Positions 22,349-30,934 are shown, counted from the first letter of the stretch. The stretch: DNA of 33,181 nucleotides from Oscillospiraceae bacterium (GCA_902775985.1 CACYOR010000008.1:1-33181), one strand, 5' to 3'. Numbers and translations are program-made. The notes: generated by a model from the sequence alone, not told the origin.

Positions 22349-23701
22349 ATGCACCATTCGGATCTTCGCATGACGGAGGGGAGCATCGTCAGGCAGATGC
22401 TGGCCTTTGCCCTGCCTCTGTTTATCGGGAATCTCTTTCAACAACTCTATAATACCGCGGACGCGCTGATCGTGGGGCGTATGCTGGGCAACGACGCCCT
22501 GGCCGCCGTCAGCGCCACGGGCAACCTGCACTATCTGCTCATCAGCTTTTTCATGGGCATTGCCGCCGGCGCCGGTGTGCTGATCTCCCGCTATTTCGGC
22601 GCGGAGGATCCGGAAAAGCTGGAGGCGGCCATCCATACCAACCTGGCCTTCAGCTTTACGGCGGGCCTGCTCATGACCCTGATCGGCACCACCATGACCC
22701 CTACCATCCTCCGCTGGATGGACACGCCGGAGGACGTGAGGCCCCTGGCCGTGACCTATACCCGCATCTTTTTCGCCGGCAGCCTGGGTCTGGTGCTCTA
22801 TAACGGCCTGCGCGGCATCATGCAGGCCGTGGGCGACGGGAAGAACCCCCTGTATTACCTGATCTTTTCCTCGCTGTTGAACGTGGTGCTGGATATCACC
22901 TTCATCGGCGTGTTTCACACCGGCGTGGGCGGCGCGGCCCTGGCGACGATCCTCTCCCAGTTCCTCAGCGGCCTGCTCTGTCTGCGCAAGCTGATGACGA
23001 CCAAAGAGGAATACCGGGTGGAGCTGCGGAAGATCCGCTTTGATCCCTCCATGCTCCGCCGCATCGTGAACTACGGCCTGCCCTCGGGCCTGCAAAACTC
23101 CGTGATCGGCCTGGCCAACGTGGTGGTGCAGGCGAACATCAACGTCTTCGGCACCATGGCCGTGGCCGGCTGCGGCGCCTACGGCAAGCTGGAGGGCTTC
23201 GCCTTCCTGCCCATCACCAGCTTTACCATCGCCCTGACCACCTTTGTGGGCCAGAACCTGGGCGCCGGGCAGCATGAGCGCGCCAAGCGCGGCGCGGCCT
23301 TCGGCGTGGTGGCCTGCCTCATCGCCGCGGAGCTGATGGGGTTGCTTCTGTATCTGGCGGCCCCGCTGCTGATCGGCCTCTTCACCTCGGAGCCGGAGGC
23401 CATCGCCTTCGGCGTGGGCAAATCGCGGATCTGTTCGCTGTTCTTCTTCCTGCTGGCGGCGAGCCACAGCCTGGCCGCGGTCCTGCGCGGCGCGGGAAAG
23501 GCCGTGATCCCGATGATCTCCATGCTCAGCTTCTGGTGTGTGATCCGGGTGAGCTTTTTGAAGATCGCCGTGCCCATCTTCCACAGCATCGACGTGGTCA
23601 ACTGGGTCTACCCCCTGACCTGGTGCCTGAGCACGATTTTCCTGGCCGTCTACACCGTGAAGGCGGACTGGGTCCATGCCTTCGAAAAGGAAAAGGTTTA
23701 A
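22349..23701 (+). CDS. MATE-family multidrug/cation antiporter
   Basis: A 450-residue protein with 12 predicted membrane helices and typical MATE features: the N-terminal LRMTEGSIVRQMLAFALPLFIGNLFQQLYNTADALIVGRMLG, GNLHYLLISFFMGIAAGAGVLISRYFGA, and the mid-protein VNYGLPSGLQNSVIGLANVVVQ. The two six-helix halves are clear. Members export cationic drugs or metabolites by Na+ or H+ antiport; the substrate here is unknown. Its ribosome binding site is weak. An in-frame ATG at 22370 would give a start at MTEGSIV. The PfkB kinase follows 23 bases downstream. Confidence 0.93.
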   Translation: MHHSDLRMTEGSIVRQMLAFALPLFIGNLFQQLYNTADALIVGRMLGNDALAAVSATGNLHYLLISFFMGIAAGAGVLISRYFGAEDPEKLEAAIHTNLAFSFTAGLLMTLIGTTMTPTILRWMDTPEDVRPLAVTYTRIFFAGSLGLVLYNGLRGIMQAVGDGKNPLYYLIFSSLLNVVLDITFIGVFHTGVGGAALATILSQFLSGLLCLRKLMTTKEEYRVELRKIRFDPSMLRRIVNYGLPSGLQNSVIGLANVVVQANINVFGTMAVAGCGAYGKLEGFAFLPITSFTIALTTFVGQNLGAGQHERAKRGAAFGVVACLIAAELMGLLLYLAAPLLIGLFTSEPEAIAFGVGKSRICSLFFFLLAASHSLAAVLRGAGKAVIPMISMLSFWCVIRVSFLKIAVPIFHSIDVVNWVYPLTWCLSTIFLAVYTVKADWVHAFEKEKV

Positions 23702-23724
23702 AAAGAGAACAGGAGGAACTGTCT

Positions 23725-24660
23725 ATGCCAATGGTCGTTGTGGGAAACGTGTTTGTGGACATCAAGGGGTTCCCCGATAACAAGTATATCCCCGCCGGGC
23801 GCAACTCCGGCTGGGTGGAGTTTGTCCACGGCGGCGTGGGGCGCAACGTGGCGGAGGACATCGCCAATGTGGAGCTGCGGCCCCGCTTTGTCAGCATGGT
23901 GGACGAGACCTCGGAGGGTCAGGCCGTGGTGCGCAAGCTCCAGAACCACAAGGTGGACACCCGCTTTGTGGCCGCGGTGCCCGACGGCATGGGCCTCTGG
24001 CTCGCCATCCACGACGCCACCGGCGATATCGTCTCCTCCATCTCCAAGCGCCCGAATATGGACGCGATGGTGGAGATGCTGGATCAGCACGGGGACGAGA
24101 TCTTTGCCGACGCGGACAGCATCGTGGTGGAGATCGACATGGACAAGGAGATCATCAAGCGGGTCTTCCAGTATGCCGAGAAGTATCGGAAAAAGGTCTA
24201 TGCCGTGGTAGCCAACATGTCCATCGCCACCCAGCGGCGGGACTTCCTCCAGTCCATCGACTGTTTTGTCTGCAACGCCCAGGAGGCGGGCATCCTCTTT
24301 GCCGACGACTACATGCAGAGCATGGAGCCGGAGGAGCTGGTGGAGGCCCTGGCCCAGGCGGTGAGCTCCGCCCGGATCCCCTCCATGGTGGTCACCATGG
24401 GCAGCCGCGGCGCGGTCTACGCCACAATGGACGGGCAGAGGGGCCACTGTGCCGCCCGGCCTGTGCAAGTGCGGGACACCAGCGGCGCGGGCGACGCCTT
24501 CTGCTCCGGCGTGGCCATCGGCCTGACCTACGGCAAGAGCCTGCCGGAGGCCGCGGACATCGGCGCGCGTCTGGCCTCCTCGGTCATCACCGTGACGGAG
24601 AACGTCTGCCCCCGCTTCCTGCCGAAGGAGCTGGGTCTGGATATCGAGGTCGAGGAATAA
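23725..24660 (+). CDS. PfkB-family carbohydrate/nucleoside kinase
   Basis: A 311-residue protein starting MPMVVVGNVFVDIKGFP after AGGAGG; reading frame exists further upstream but lies inside the MATE gene. PfkB signature 1 is VEFVHGGVGRNVAEDIANV (about 31-50). Signature 2 is D-T-S-G-A-G-D-A-F, containing the catalytic Asp. VCNAQEAGILF and VTMGSRGAVY fit the ribokinase fold. It phosphorylates a sugar or nucleoside with ATP; pseudouridine kinase and ribokinase are both plausible. It may be co-transcribed with the MATE transporter. It does not look like the sulfofructose kinase YihV. Confidence 0.88.
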   Translation: MPMVVVGNVFVDIKGFPDNKYIPAGRNSGWVEFVHGGVGRNVAEDIANVELRPRFVSMVDETSEGQAVVRKLQNHKVDTRFVAAVPDGMGLWLAIHDATGDIVSSISKRPNMDAMVEMLDQHGDEIFADADSIVVEIDMDKEIIKRVFQYAEKYRKKVYAVVANMSIATQRRDFLQSIDCFVCNAQEAGILFADDYMQSMEPEELVEALAQAVSSARIPSMVVTMGSRGAVYATMDGQRGHCAARPVQVRDTSGAGDAFCSGVAIGLTYGKSLPEAADIGARLASSVITVTENVCPRFLPKELGLDIEVEE

Positions 24661-24677
24661 GCGAATTGATACGAAAC

Positions 24678-24703
24678 GGGCCGCTCTGGTGAGCGGCCCC
24701 TTT
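24678..24703 (+). terminator. Terminator-like hairpin after the PfkB gene
   Basis: GGGCCGCTC (24678-24686), TGGT loop and perfect complement (24691-24699), followed by a short CTTTG. Confidence 0.7.
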
Positions 24704-24731
24704 GCCATATGCGGATAAAGTCGGTTTTGTC

Positions 24732-24768
24732 ATTGCGAGCCAGTGACCGATGTCACTGGTGTGGCAAT
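24732..24768. repeat. ATTGC...GCAAT palindromic intergenic element
   Basis: ATTGC (24732-24736) and GCAAT (24764-24768) enclose a perfect 8-bp stem CCAGTGAC/GTCACTGG (24740-24759) with a CGAT loop. GTCATTGCGAG...GTGGCAATCC is a pattern I associate with dispersed repeats in Clostridia genomes. Only one copy is in the window. Confidence 0.65.
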
Positions 24769-24792
24769 CCGTATTCCCCTAAACGGGAAGCA

Positions 24793-25320
24793 TCAGTTAT
24801 TGAGCGGGGAGAGGACGATCTCGCCCCGGAGGCGGGTCTCCCGCATGTCGAGGATCCGCTGGTTGCGGGAGCCGCGGAAGTGGAGGGCAATGTCCTTTTC
24901 CTCCAGCACAAAGCGGCCGTCCACCAGCACGTCGATGCTGTCCAGGATCTCATCCGTAGCGGCGGTGTAGCGGCAGCCGCCGGGGACCAGGTCTTTGTCA
25001 TAGGTGAAGCCGGTGAACATCCAGATGCTCTTTCCGGGCAGCTCCCGCCGGATGCGGCGGATGAGCGGCAGGAGCGCCTCCTGGTTGGAGGGCTCAAAGG
25101 GCTCGCCGCCCAGGATCGTGAGACCCGTGTAATAGCTCTGGCCCAGTTCCCGGAGCAGATAGTCCTCCAGCGTCGGGGTATAGGGCCGGCCGTAATCGAA
25201 ATCCCAGGTCTGGGGCTGGAAGCAGCCCTTGCAGTGGTTGGTGCAGCCGGAGACAAAGATGCTCAGGCGGATGCCCGGGCCGTTGGCGGTGTCGGCGGTC
25301 AGTATTTCCCCCAGATTCAT
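24793..25320 (-). CDS. nrdG: Anaerobic ribonucleoside-triphosphate reductase activating protein
   Basis: A 175-residue short radical-SAM activase beginning MNLGEILTADTANGPGIRLSIFVSGC, with the cluster motif C-T-N-H-C-K-G-C, GLTILGGEPF and a C-terminal R-G-S-R-N-Q-R. NrdG generates the glycyl radical of the class III ribonucleotide reductase NrdD. AGGAGG just before 25320 fixes the start; the in-frame ATG at 25404 would cross the promoter. nrdD is not adjacent, which is unusual. The small size excludes the larger activases with extra ferredoxin domains, such as those for sulfonate lyases. Confidence 0.93.
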   Translation of the reverse strand: MNLGEILTADTANGPGIRLSIFVSGCTNHCKGCFQPQTWDFDYGRPYTPTLEDYLLRELGQSYYTGLTILGGEPFEPSNQEALLPLIRRIRRELPGKSIWMFTGFTYDKDLVPGGCRYTAATDEILDSIDVLVDGRFVLEEKDIALHFRGSRNQRILDMRETRLRGEIVLSPLNN

Positions 25321-25350
25321 GGCGAACCTCCTGCGTGATGGTGCTGCCTC

Positions 25351-25379
25351 AGTATAGCCGATTCCCCTGCCGATTGCAA
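25351..25379 (-). promoter_or_regulatory. Promoter of nrdG
   Basis: On the minus strand TTGCAA (25374-25379), 17-base spacer, TATACT (25351-25356). Confidence 0.65.
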
Positions 25380-25393
25380 GATCGGGCAGACTG

Positions 25394-25424
25394 AAAAAAC
25401 GCACCGGATTTCCGGTGCGTTTTT
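25394..25424 (-). terminator. Bidirectional-type terminator ending the ABC importer operon
   Basis: CGCACCGG (25400-25407), ATTT loop, exact complement (25412-25419), with A6 on one side and T5 on the other. On the minus strand it follows the last permease by 16 bases. Confidence 0.9.
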
Positions 25425-25440
25425 CGTGCGGCAGAAGTGC

Positions 25441-26301
25441 TCAGCCCTTCACGGCGCCGCTGGTCATGCCGGCGATGATCTGCTCCTGGAAGAGGATATA
25501 GCCGATGATCGAGGGCACGATGGAGATGACGATGGCGGCGTACATGGACACGTAGTCGGTGGAGAACTGGTTGGTGAAGTAGCGGATGCCGACCTGGATC
25601 GTGCGCAGCTTCTCGGAGGAGACGAGGAGGTTGGCAAACACGAACTCGTTCCAGCAGGTGAGAAACTCGAAGGTCGCGGCTGTGACGATGCCGGTGCGGC
25701 TCAGCGGCAGGATGATGTGGAAGAAGCGGGCGTAGAAGCCGCAGCCGTCGATGTAGGCGGCCTCCTCCAGCTCCATGGGGATGGAGTCCATCAGCCCGCG
25801 GATCAGGAAGGTGGACATGGGGATGCCGATGGCCGTGTACAGCAGGATCATGCCGCCGTAGGTGTTGATGAGGCCGAGCTTGGTGATGATGACGAAGTAG
25901 GGCACCATCAGGGCATTCAGGGGCACCAGAATGCCGGCGGTGAAAAGGGTGAAGATCTTTTCCCGGCCCTTGAAGCGGAAACGGGAGATGCAGTAGGCGC
26001 CCATGCTGGCCACGATGATGTTCACCACCGTGGCGCTCAGACCCACGAAGACGGAGTTGAAGAGCATGCGCCCGAGACCGGCCACGGTCAGGGCGTTGGT
26101 GTAGTTGACCCACTGGGGCCTGGCGGGCAGCGCAAAGGGAGAGCCGGCCAGGAACTCAAAGTTCGTCTTCAGGGAGGAGACCACCAGCCAGATCAGCGGG
26201 AAAAGGGTGTAGGCGGCGAAGAAGAGGATCAGGATCCAGCGCAGGATGGCCAGGATCAGCTCCTTGCCGTGAAGCTTGGGGCGAAGTCTGGTCTCGCTCA
26301 T
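25441..26301 (-). CDS. Carbohydrate ABC transporter permease (MalG-type)
   Basis: A 286-residue protein with six membrane helices and the MalG-family EAA loop: E-L-E-E-A-A-Y-I-D-G-C-G-F-Y-A-R-F-F-H-I-I-L-P. It is the second permease of a CUT1 importer; its ATG overlaps the stop of the first permease by four bases. The partner ATPase is absent, as usual in Firmicutes, where a shared MsmK/MsmX-type ATPase serves several importers. Neighbouring sulfoquinovosidase and isomerase genes suggest it imports sulfoquinovose or its glyceryl glycoside. That substrate is inferred from context only. Confidence 0.92.
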   Translation of the reverse strand: MSETRLRPKLHGKELILAILRWILILFFAAYTLFPLIWLVVSSLKTNFEFLAGSPFALPARPQWVNYTNALTVAGLGRMLFNSVFVGLSATVVNIIVASMGAYCISRFRFKGREKIFTLFTAGILVPLNALMVPYFVIITKLGLINTYGGMILLYTAIGIPMSTFLIRGLMDSIPMELEEAAYIDGCGFYARFFHIILPLSRTGIVTAATFEFLTCWNEFVFANLLVSSEKLRTIQVGIRYFTNQFSTDYVSMYAAIVISIVPSIIGYILFQEQIIAGMTSGAVKG

Positions 26302-27209
26302 TTCACAGCCCTCCTTGCCTTCTTGATCATGGCCGCCTCGTCGCTCTGCCCCTCAAAGAGCATGCGGATGCACACGATGAAGAGCACGCCCACGACGATC
26401 AGCACGACCGCCGAGGCGCTGGCGATGCCGTAGTTGGCGTCCTGCAGCTTCTTGTACATGTACAGGACCATGGTGGATGTGGTGTTGGCCGGGCCGCCGT
26501 TGGTGAGCATGTAGACCTGCTCAAATTGCCGCAGGCCCATGACGCTGGCCAGGGTCACGCAGGTGAGCAGGGAGGTCTTCTTGATGAGGGGGATGGTGAT
26601 GTAGATGGCCTGCTGGAAATCGGTGGCGCCGTCGATGGTGGCCGCCTCATAGTAGGAGGTGTCGATGGTGGTGATGTCCGCCATCATGATGACCATGTAG
26701 TAGCCCACATAGAAGACCCAGTAGATCAACACGGCCGGGAAGGCGGTCTTGATCCCGCCCAGCCAGTCACAGGCGACATTTCCCAGCCCGATGGAGCGGA
26801 GAATGCCGTTGAGCAGACCGGTTTCGGCGTTGTAGATGGCGCGCCACAGCATGGCCAGGGCGATGCCGGAGATGACCTGGGGGAAGAAATAGACCGTGCG
26901 GAAGAACTTCCAGCCCTTGGGCTTGCGGGAGAGGATGATGGCCATGACCATGGCCAGGGGCACCTGGATAAAGCCGGCCACCAGCGCCCAGATCACGTTG
27001 TTGATGACGGAGCGCTTAAAGGCGGTGTCTTTAAACAGCAGGGTGTAGTTGCGGATGTTGCGGAACACGGGCGCGGAAATGCCGTTCCATTTCAGGAGAC
27101 TGACCACGAAAACATAGATGACGGGGATCACGAAGAAGACCACCATCAGCACGATCGCGGGCCCCAGGAAGGCATACAGCGGCCCTCTGTCGGAACGCTC
27201 TAATTTCAA
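26298..27209 (-). CDS. Carbohydrate ABC transporter permease (MalF-type)
   Basis: A 303-residue protein with six membrane helices and the EAA loop D-T-S-Y-Y-E-A-A-T-I-D-G-A-T-D-F-Q-Q followed by IYITIPLIKKTS. It forms a heterodimer with the MalG-type permease. The start codon is TTG at 27207-27209; GGAGGA is six bases before it and no ATG or GTG is suitably placed. The start is coupled to neither neighbour: 124 bases including a strong hairpin separate it from the binding-protein gene. Confidence 0.92.
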   Translation of the reverse strand: MKLERSDRGPLYAFLGPAIVLMVVFFVIPVIYVFVVSLLKWNGISAPVFRNIRNYTLLFKDTAFKRSVINNVIWALVAGFIQVPLAMVMAIILSRKPKGWKFFRTVYFFPQVISGIALAMLWRAIYNAETGLLNGILRSIGLGNVACDWLGGIKTAFPAVLIYWVFYVGYYMVIMMADITTIDTSYYEAATIDGATDFQQAIYITIPLIKKTSLLTCVTLASVMGLRQFEQVYMLTNGGPANTTSTMVLYMYKKLQDANYGIASASAVVLIVVGVLFIVCIRMLFEGQSDEAAMIKKARRAVK

Positions 27210-27281
27210 ATGGATTCCTCCTTTGCGAAGTCAGAGGTCAAGTGCAAACGAACACAGTCACGCAATTGACCGGAAATCAAG

Positions 27282-27311
27282 AAAAGGGTGCGCGCGGAGG
27301 CGCACCCTTTT
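27282..27311 (-). promoter_or_regulatory. Hairpin between the binding-protein and permease genes
   Basis: AAAAGGGTGCG pairs with CGCACCCTTTT around an 8-9 base loop, giving a U4 tail on the coding strand. It resembles a partial terminator that would keep the binding protein in excess, matching the tctC/tctB arrangement. Confidence 0.7.
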
Positions 27312-27333
27312 ACATCATGCAAGGGAGATCCGA

Positions 27334-28602
27334 TTACTCGGCCATCTCGATCGCCATCTTGAGCTGATCGACAAAGCCCTGAGCATCGACCTGACCGCCG
27401 ACCAGCGCGGAGACCGCAGCGGGGAACTCGGTGGAGAAGGCCGTCGGGAAGGCGCCGTTCACATGCAGGATGGTGAAATCCGCATTGTTGGCGACTTCGG
27501 TGAGCTTCTGGGAGATGACGTTGGTGTCGGGAGACGGCTCATACTTCACGAAGAACATGGCGCCGGAGGAGAGAGCCAGCTCGGACACATGCTGAGGATC
27601 GGTGATGTACTTGATGAACTTCACAACGGCGGCTTCCTTCGCGGGATCGTCCTGCTTGGCAGCAGCCAGGAAGGCCTGAACGGTGGTCACGAGACCGCCC
27701 TCGCCCTGACCGCCTTCATAGACGGGGTTGGCGGCGACTTCGCAGTCATCGGCCAGCAGCACGCCGTCAACGGCGTTCTCTTCCTTGTAGAGGTTGGCAA
27801 CCCACCAGGGACCGTTCAGGTAGATGGCGGTGTCGCGCTTGAGCCAGTGGCCGTTCACGTCGCCGGCACCGGCGGAGAGAGCACCCTCAAAGGTGTAGTC
27901 GTACATGTGCTTGAGAACCTCGGCAGCCTCGACAAAGGCGGGGTTATCCAGACCGTCGGCATAGACGTCCTTGCCGCCGATGGCTTCCGCGATCAGGGAG
28001 TACCACAGCATGGAGGTCCAGGCGTTCTCACCGGCCATCTGGCCCATGGCGTTGTAGCCGGCAGCCTTGGCGTCCTCGCAGAACTGGAAGAACTCGTCAT
28101 AGGTGGCGGGGAAGTGATCCCAGCCGATCTCCTCGAAGATGCGGGTGTTGTAGATCGGGGTGAAGACAGCGGACTCGAAGGGCAGGAAGCAGACCTTGCC
28201 GTCCACGCTCCAGGCGTCGAAGGTGCCGTCAACGAAGTCCTCGCCCCAGCCCTCGGCCAGGTACGGGGTCAGGTCCATGAACTTGCCGGACTCGGTGTAG
28301 GCAAGAATGTCATAGGTGGTGTCCAGGATGCAGAGGTCGGGGGTGTTGCCGGTGGTGATGGTGGTGCGCAGCTTGTCGCGGGCGGCCTGATAGTCGGTCT
28401 GCTCCTCAACAACGACCTTGATCTGGCCGGCGTTCTCGGCGTTGAACTGCTCGATCAGCTGGGCCATATAGGGGGCCTTGGAGTCGGTGCCGACCCAGAC
28501 GCTGGGGAAGTTGATGACGATCTCGTCATCGGCAAATGCGGCGGGGGCGGCCAGGGCGAAGACCATGACCAGAGCCAGCAGAATTGCCAGAGTCTTTTTC
28601 AT
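27334..28602 (-). CDS. Extracellular solute-binding protein, family 1 (sugar ABC importer)
   Basis: A 422-residue protein with a Sec signal peptide (MKKTLAILLALVMVFALAAPAAFA, cleavage probably after AFA). No lipobox cysteine is present, which is unusual for a Firmicutes binding protein. The mature part has family-1 features: FNAENAGQIKVVVEEQTDY, TGNTPDLCILDTT, a VDGKVCFLPFESAVFTPIYNTRIFEEIGW hinge region and WLKRDTAIYLNGPWW. It should capture a sugar outside the cell for the two permeases downstream. AGGAGG precedes the ATG. By genomic context the ligand may be sulfoquinovose or sulfoquinovosyl glycerol; nothing in the sequence alone proves it. Confidence 0.92.
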   Translation of the reverse strand: MKKTLAILLALVMVFALAAPAAFADDEIVINFPSVWVGTDSKAPYMAQLIEQFNAENAGQIKVVVEEQTDYQAARDKLRTTITTGNTPDLCILDTTYDILAYTESGKFMDLTPYLAEGWGEDFVDGTFDAWSVDGKVCFLPFESAVFTPIYNTRIFEEIGWDHFPATYDEFFQFCEDAKAAGYNAMGQMAGENAWTSMLWYSLIAEAIGGKDVYADGLDNPAFVEAAEVLKHMYDYTFEGALSAGAGDVNGHWLKRDTAIYLNGPWWVANLYKEENAVDGVLLADDCEVAANPVYEGGQGEGGLVTTVQAFLAAAKQDDPAKEAAVVKFIKYITDPQHVSELALSSGAMFFVKYEPSPDTNVISQKLTEVANNADFTILHVNGAFPTAFSTEFPAAVSALVGGQVDAQGFVDQLKMAIEMAE

Positions 28603-28657
28603 GTTTGTTTCCTCCTGTTTGTGATGTATGTGTGTGCAGGTATCCTGCCTATCACCG

Positions 28658-28794
28658 AAAACGTTTTGCGTCGCGCTTGGTAACTGCGGCGATAAACTAC
28701 ACGGTTTTTAATTAACCGCGTTAATCAATGCCTACGAAAAAAAGCCGCTTTCTAGCTACAAGCCAATTATAGGGAACGCCGCGGCGTTTGTAAA
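28658..28794 (-). promoter_or_regulatory. Promoter and three dyads upstream of the sugar-binding protein
   Basis: The 309-base gap 28603-28911 has no gene. On the minus strand a promoter reads TTTACA (28789-28794), 17 bases, TATAAT (28766-28771). Its spacer contains the perfect 14-bp palindrome AACGCCGCGGCGTT (28775-28788). Downstream lie ATTAACCGCGTTAAT (28711-28725) and AAAACGTTTT (28658-28667), a LacI/CcpA-like dyad. The middle motif recurs at 32994-33006. Confidence 0.72.
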
Positions 28795-28852
28795 GGGCTT
28801 TCCGGGGGACGGAATCGTAGATTTTTGCCCTTGGAATTTGTGCAGCTTTACT

Positions 28853-28883
28853 AAAAAAGACTTGCCGGGAGCACCGGCAAGTC
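28853..28883 (-). terminator. Terminator after the sulfoquinovosidase gene
   Basis: GACTTGCCGG (28859-28868) pairs with CCGGCAAGTC (28874-28883) around a 5-base loop. On the minus strand six U follow. Confidence 0.88.
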
Positions 28884-28911
28884 CCTTCTTTTTTCAAATT
28901 TGACAGATGCT

Positions 28912-30918
28912 TTACAGCGTTCCCAACTGCTCAAACAGCGCTTTCCAGGGGGACGCGGCCTTGTAAAACACGGGCGGTTTTCCCATCGGTGCCGCCACGC
29001 CGATCTCCCCGCCGGCATAGTGCTCGCCACTCCAGAGATGCACCCAGTCGCCCTCCGGCAGCCAGAGCGTCCGCTCCTGCGCACCGGGCTCCACCACGGG
29101 GGCCACCAGCATGTCGTCGCCCAGCAGATAGCTGTACAGGCGGTGGGAGTAGGCCCGGGGCTCCTCGGGAGCCTCGAAGAAGAGGGGCCGCATGACGGGA
29201 AGGCCGCTCTCCGCGTTCTGTTTGACGCAGTGCTTCATATAGGGCAGCAGCGCGTCGTGCACACCGGTGAGCCGCGCCGCGGCGGCGATCAGCTTATCGT
29301 TGTCGTAGAGCTGGACGTTGGAGTCGGGACGGTTGCCCTCGTGGGTGCGCATGACCGGCGTGAAGCAGGCAAACTCCAGCCAGCGCAGCAGCAGCTCCTC
29401 GTCCCGGTGCAGGTGGAAGAGGGTGGTGTAGCCGCCGATGTCGCAGCTGTGGAGACCGAAGCCGCTCAGACCCAGGCTCAGCGCCGCGGTGATGACCGAG
29501 GGCAGTCCGTCGTCCTCCGACCAGTCCACACACTGATCGCCGGCCCAGATGAGCGTGGCATAGCGCTGGCTTCCCGCGGCGCCGGCGCGCATGAAGAACA
29601 CGCAGTCGCCCAGGCGGCCCGCCTGCTCCACGGCTTCCCGGTTGCAGCGGGCCCAGAGAGCGGGCCAGGCGTTGTGCAGGCTTAAACCGCTGCCGCCGTG
29701 GCAGACGGCGTCCGCGGGCAGATATTCGCCGAAATCGGCCATCCAGCCTTTGAAGCCCAGGCCGATCAGGTTGGTGACGATGACATTTTTATACCAGTCG
29801 AAGGCGGAGGGGAGCGTCAGATCCACCACGCCGCAGTCGTATTCGCCGAAGTCAAAGAGATAGTCGCTGCCGTCGGCGCGGCGGACGAAGTAGCCCTTCT
29901 TCTGCGCCTCGCGGAAGAGGACGCCGCCCTCCACCAGATAGGGGTTGATGTAGCCCATCCAGACCCCCTCGCGGTCCCCGGCGATGACCTTATCCAGCTC
30001 GGGATAGAGCTCTTTGTTCCAGCGCCAGTCCCACTGGAGACGCTTGCCGAAGGAGGTGATGCGTTTGCCCTCCCAGTCCTGGATCCAGACGGCCGAGAGG
30101 TGCACGCCGCCGTCCCGGCAGCGCTTGGCCAGGCTTGTGGCGCGCTCGGTGCCGCCCTGTACGCCCAGCCACAGGCCGCTCATGGCCCAGTCGGGCAGCA
30201 TGGGCTGCCGTCCCAGCAGAGAGCTGAGCTGTTCCAGCAGCGCGGGATAGCTGTCGCCCGCGCCGAGGACCAGGTGCATCCGCGTCGTCCAGAGCGTGAT
30301 TTCGTGATAGTCCGGCTCCCGGAAGTCCAGCTCACTGTATTCGTAGTTTTCCAGGTGGGCGAAATAGAGCCGGGAGGAGAGGAAGCTCGGCTGGGGGAAG
30401 AAGGTGGTGTGGTAATCCCCGCCGCCGCCGTCGCTGGCGTCGGCCAGCCGGGTGATCTCGGTGAGCTTGTTGCGGCCCACGCCCTGCTCCCGCGTCCAGA
30501 TGGGATAGGTCCGTCCCCGCAGATCCAGGGCGGAGAACTGCTCGCCGCCGCCCATGACGTGTTCCGTTTCCTCGGCGCAGAGCCGCAGCCACAGGCGGTT
30601 CGGCCTCTCGTCGCCGCAGGAGCCCTCCAGGTGCCAGAGCCCCTTGTGCTCCCACACGCGCAGCCGGTACTCCCCGGCCAGGGAAGGGTGAATAAAGCGC
30701 AGGACCGTGGCTGCGCCGTCGGCTTCCGCACCGGCAAAAGTCAGGGGCAGGCGCTCCTGCAGCCGGTCGTCGATGTCAAAATTGCCCCGGTACATCCGGA
30801 TGCGCTCCCGGCCATAGCCGAGAAAGAAGGCAGGCGTGTCCGCCGTGTGCCGGAGCAGGAGCTTGCCGTCCAGCCGCAGCTCCAGTTCACCCGCGGCGGG
30901 GGTGAGAATGTTCAGCAT
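28912..30918 (-). CDS. yihQ: Sulfoquinovosidase, GH31 (YihQ-like)
   Basis: A 668-residue GH31 enzyme that lines up with E. coli YihQ (678 residues, recalled) nearly end to end: RGNFDIDDRLQE, GGGEQFSALDLRG, EQGVGRNK, FFPQPSFLSS, LGRQP.LPDW, GWMADFGEYLP, NAWPALWA, RTHEGNRP. The nucleophile is Asp395 (WMADFGEY) and the acid/base Asp461 (AGDQ). The residues that in YihQ hold the sulfonate group are kept: Gln280 (W-I-Q-D-W), Arg293 and Trp296 (G-K-R-L-Q-W) and Tyr497 (G-G-Y-T-T-L). It should release sulfoquinovose from sulfoquinovosyl glycerol. No signal peptide, so it acts in the cytoplasm on imported substrate. GGAGGT fixes the start at 30918; a longer frame would begin inside the heptamer repeat. 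Confidence 0.93.
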   Translation of the reverse strand: MLNILTPAAGELELRLDGKLLLRHTADTPAFFLGYGRERIRMYRGNFDIDDRLQERLPLTFAGAEADGAATVLRFIHPSLAGEYRLRVWEHKGLWHLEGSCGDERPNRLWLRLCAEETEHVMGGGEQFSALDLRGRTYPIWTREQGVGRNKLTEITRLADASDGGGGDYHTTFFPQPSFLSSRLYFAHLENYEYSELDFREPDYHEITLWTTRMHLVLGAGDSYPALLEQLSSLLGRQPMLPDWAMSGLWLGVQGGTERATSLAKRCRDGGVHLSAVWIQDWEGKRITSFGKRLQWDWRWNKELYPELDKVIAGDREGVWMGYINPYLVEGGVLFREAQKKGYFVRRADGSDYLFDFGEYDCGVVDLTLPSAFDWYKNVIVTNLIGLGFKGWMADFGEYLPADAVCHGGSGLSLHNAWPALWARCNREAVEQAGRLGDCVFFMRAGAAGSQRYATLIWAGDQCVDWSEDDGLPSVITAALSLGLSGFGLHSCDIGGYTTLFHLHRDEELLLRWLEFACFTPVMRTHEGNRPDSNVQLYDNDKLIAAAARLTGVHDALLPYMKHCVKQNAESGLPVMRPLFFEAPEEPRAYSHRLYSYLLGDDMLVAPVVEPGAQERTLWLPEGDWVHLWSGEHYAGGEIGVAAPMGKPPVFYKAASPWKALFEQLGTL

Positions 30919-30934
30919 AGAAACCTCCAAGTGA

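Noticed and set aside
20924..23677. 917-residue minus-strand frame opposite serA and the MATE gene
   Set aside because: Long open antisense frame typical of high-GC DNA; His/Gly/Asp-rich with no domains, while both plus-strand genes are certain.
23725..24660. PfkB kinase as the sulfofructose kinase of the nearby sulfoquinovose locus
   Set aside because: Opposite strand, separate unit with a MATE gene, and the sequence looks like pseudouridine/ribokinase types rather than YihV.
24793..25320. Activase for a sulfonate-cleaving glycyl-radical enzyme (DHPS or isethionate lyase)
   Set aside because: Only 175 residues, with the NrdG opening and C-terminal pattern; those activases are larger and carry ferredoxin-like domains.
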